Positions 62,880 to 64,000 of a DNA stretch of 64,000 nt are shown piece by piece; position 1 is the stretch's first letter; each line of letters opens with the position of its first letter. The DNA comes from Sipunculus nudus (lineage: Eukaryota > Annelida > Sipuncula > Golfingiida > Sipunculidae), in the NCBI GenBank assembly GCA_026874595.1, contig CM049314.1, positions 50,515,812-50,579,811 of the forward strand, read 5' to 3'. Below the pieces are notes generated by a model. That model was not told the origin of the DNA. It saw nothing but the letters and a program-made list of their open reading frames with translations, and searched no databases. Both the position numbers and the translations under genes were made by a program.

Positions 62880-63780
62880 TGTAAAATATTACTTACAAGA
62901 CACTAGGGGATACCCACATCAAGTATACAACAACAAAACCCACCCCTTGTCACAATTCATATTACACACAAACGGAGTCCAGTGAACACTTGAATCACGT
63001 CACGTGACTTCACAGACAAGTCCGCGGTTTTATTGGTATCCCTGTGTACATCGTAAAATCTAGATCGATGGTCCGCTCTATAGTTTAGCTCTGGCGGTTA
63101 GCCGCATCCGAGGAATGCGATATCAGTCTGTAGATATGAATCAAGACTTAATCTACAGATGCTCTGTGCCAGAGCCCTCGGTCAGTGGCTCTCTCTATGA
63201 CAGCTGCAATAAGCTATCACCCTCCGGCTGTTAGATACCGAGCAACTCCTCTCTCGCGAAGCTCGGCACCATCACAACACAGCATCGAGACGAAGTCCTG
63301 TGTCTGTTGCTGGGACCTATTCATATGGCTCAGAATACGACTCCCTCAGACTGACTGTCTGTACATACTGAAGCTACGGCCCCACAAGGCTCTCCAGAAA
63401 AGAGAAGACTCCACCAATCAGCAGTACAATCCACTTGCTTCGCTGTCACAAGCATCAAAATTATAGTAGACCCGCCCCCAGGAGTTATACGCGGGAAATA
63501 ACTGCCCTAAGCAATACAGAGGCTGACATAGAAATGCTGGCGTCATTCAAACACCGTCGCTAAGAGACCAGGTAACAGCTCAAAAAAGAAACGGACACAA
63601 AAGGCGCCAACGTTCTGCACTGGTCGCTAAATCTCTGTAAGATGTCGATATTAAATAGACCAGCTGCTACTCCTAACTTACATAAAAAATATATATTATG
63701 TAATCTTCCAAACAATTATTCGATCACAATCCCTATACCTAAACATACATTATATAAGTCACAGTCCACTGGTGACATCA
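62880..63780 (-). mobile_element. 3' LTR of an LTR retrotransposon
   Basis: On the minus strand the LTR begins TGATGTCACC directly after a polypurine tract. It contains a TATA-like GACTTATATAATG near 63750 and an AATAAAA polyadenylation signal near 63030. It probably ends in ...TTTTACA near 62880, just outside the pogo-like element. The outer boundary is approximate because the 5' LTR lies outside the window. A 93-codon plus-strand frame (63185-63466) inside it is antisense and likely chance. Confidence 0.7.
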
Positions 63781-63781
63781 T

Positions 63782-63798
63782 CCCCTCCCCCTTTTTTT
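63782..63798 (-). other. Polypurine tract of the LTR retrotransposon
   Basis: On the minus strand AAAAAAAGGGGGAGGGG lies directly upstream of the LTR's TG, where plus-strand DNA synthesis is primed. Confidence 0.8.
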
Positions 63799-63870
63799 AA
63801 AAAGAAAATACGCAGTATTTCATATCTTAAAACACTATCTATCTTGGCAATTACCTAAACCTTATCCAGT

Positions 63871-64000
63871 TCAGCACTCTGGTAACCTGCTCAGAAAATC
63901 TGGCCCTTGGTTCAACTTGCCAGACTCTGCCTGTATCTCAAATCTAAACTCCTGCAATACTAAAGCCCACCTCATTACTCTCTTGTTCAAACATTTGGCC
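63871..64000 (-). CDS. LTR retrotransposon Pol, C-terminal end of RNase H (partial)
   Basis: The frame enters from the right edge and stops at TGA (63871-63873). The 42 visible residues contain RWALVLQEFRFEI, a GK-N segment and DFLSRLPEC. This matches the C-terminal end of the RNase H domain of Ty3/gypsy-like Pol, where R-ALxLQEYxFxI and ADxLSR are usual. The domain cleaves RNA in the RNA/DNA hybrid during reverse transcription. The stop lies only about 70 bp before the polypurine tract, so no integrase follows RNase H. In most Ty3/gypsy elements integrase is downstream; its absence suggests either deletion or a Gmr1-like order with integrase before reverse transcriptase. Confidence 0.85.
   Translation of the reverse strand, partial: AKCLNKRVMRWALVLQEFRFEIQAESGKLNQGPDFLSRLPEC

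Noticed and set aside
37434-64000. First EFHC2 exon (MALPLLPG-like start)
   Set aside because: I looked for the reverse-complement pattern around GCCAT starts on the plus strand and found none that continue in frame to a donor.

Overview
The window is eukaryotic nuclear DNA from an animal, probably a marine lophotrochozoan and perhaps a bivalve mollusc. It is AT-rich, very repeat-dense and intron-bearing. It has no operons, no dense open reading frames and no viral or bacterial genes. The mollusc suggestion rests on repeat architecture: pearl-like elements with tandem core repeats, ACGG-type microsatellites and hairpin ends. It is an inference, not a database result. Nearly all the short open reading frames are chance frames inside repeats.

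One protein-coding gene is clear: an EFHC2 orthologue (DM10-domain ciliary microtubule inner protein) on the minus strand. One exon lies at 37094-37433 and the next at 8689-8912, with canonical splice sites and matching phase across a 28.2-kb intron. Together they encode 188 residues that cover the first DM10 domain. The first coding exon and the downstream exons were not found. Weaker minus-strand exon candidates lie at 43680-43838, 43403-43640 and 55212-55309; I cannot name them.

The left 41 kb is dominated by one modular family of non-autonomous elements. It has a 5' end carrying the palindrome TGACCCATGGGTCA and the sequence GCTCAGCTGA. It has a 3' end with a GACG-rich stretch, a hairpin and the inverse sequence TCAGCTGAGC followed by TAAAA. 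Between these ends lie tandem core repeats of several unrelated types (about 340, 276 and 300 bp). This is the architecture of Helentron-associated elements. At least nine insertions are seen, eight on the plus strand. A perfect palindrome, GGTGGCGCCACC, recurs in different core types. A second, pearl-like element (21922-24178) has twelve core repeats with a 540-bp higher-order period and sits inside a 4-kb terminal-inverted-repeat DNA element (20885-24871).

The region 29-35 kb holds nested foldback-like elements and a Harbinger-like MITE with TTA target duplication. The region 37.5-40.8 kb is another modular element. The region 42-48 kb is mostly unique, with two tRNA-derived SINE heads and the unassigned exon candidates. 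The region 48.5-57.7 kb has several copies of a Mutator-like MITE (one with a perfect 9-bp target duplication), a foldback element stuffed with microsatellites and other MITEs. The region 57.8-61.7 kb is an array of a third hairpin-ended family. The right end has a pogo-like 1.2-kb MITE with TA duplication, followed by the 3' LTR, polypurine tract and RNase H C-terminus of a minus-strand LTR retrotransposon. Its pol frame ends at RNase H rather than integrase, hinting at a Gmr1-type domain order.
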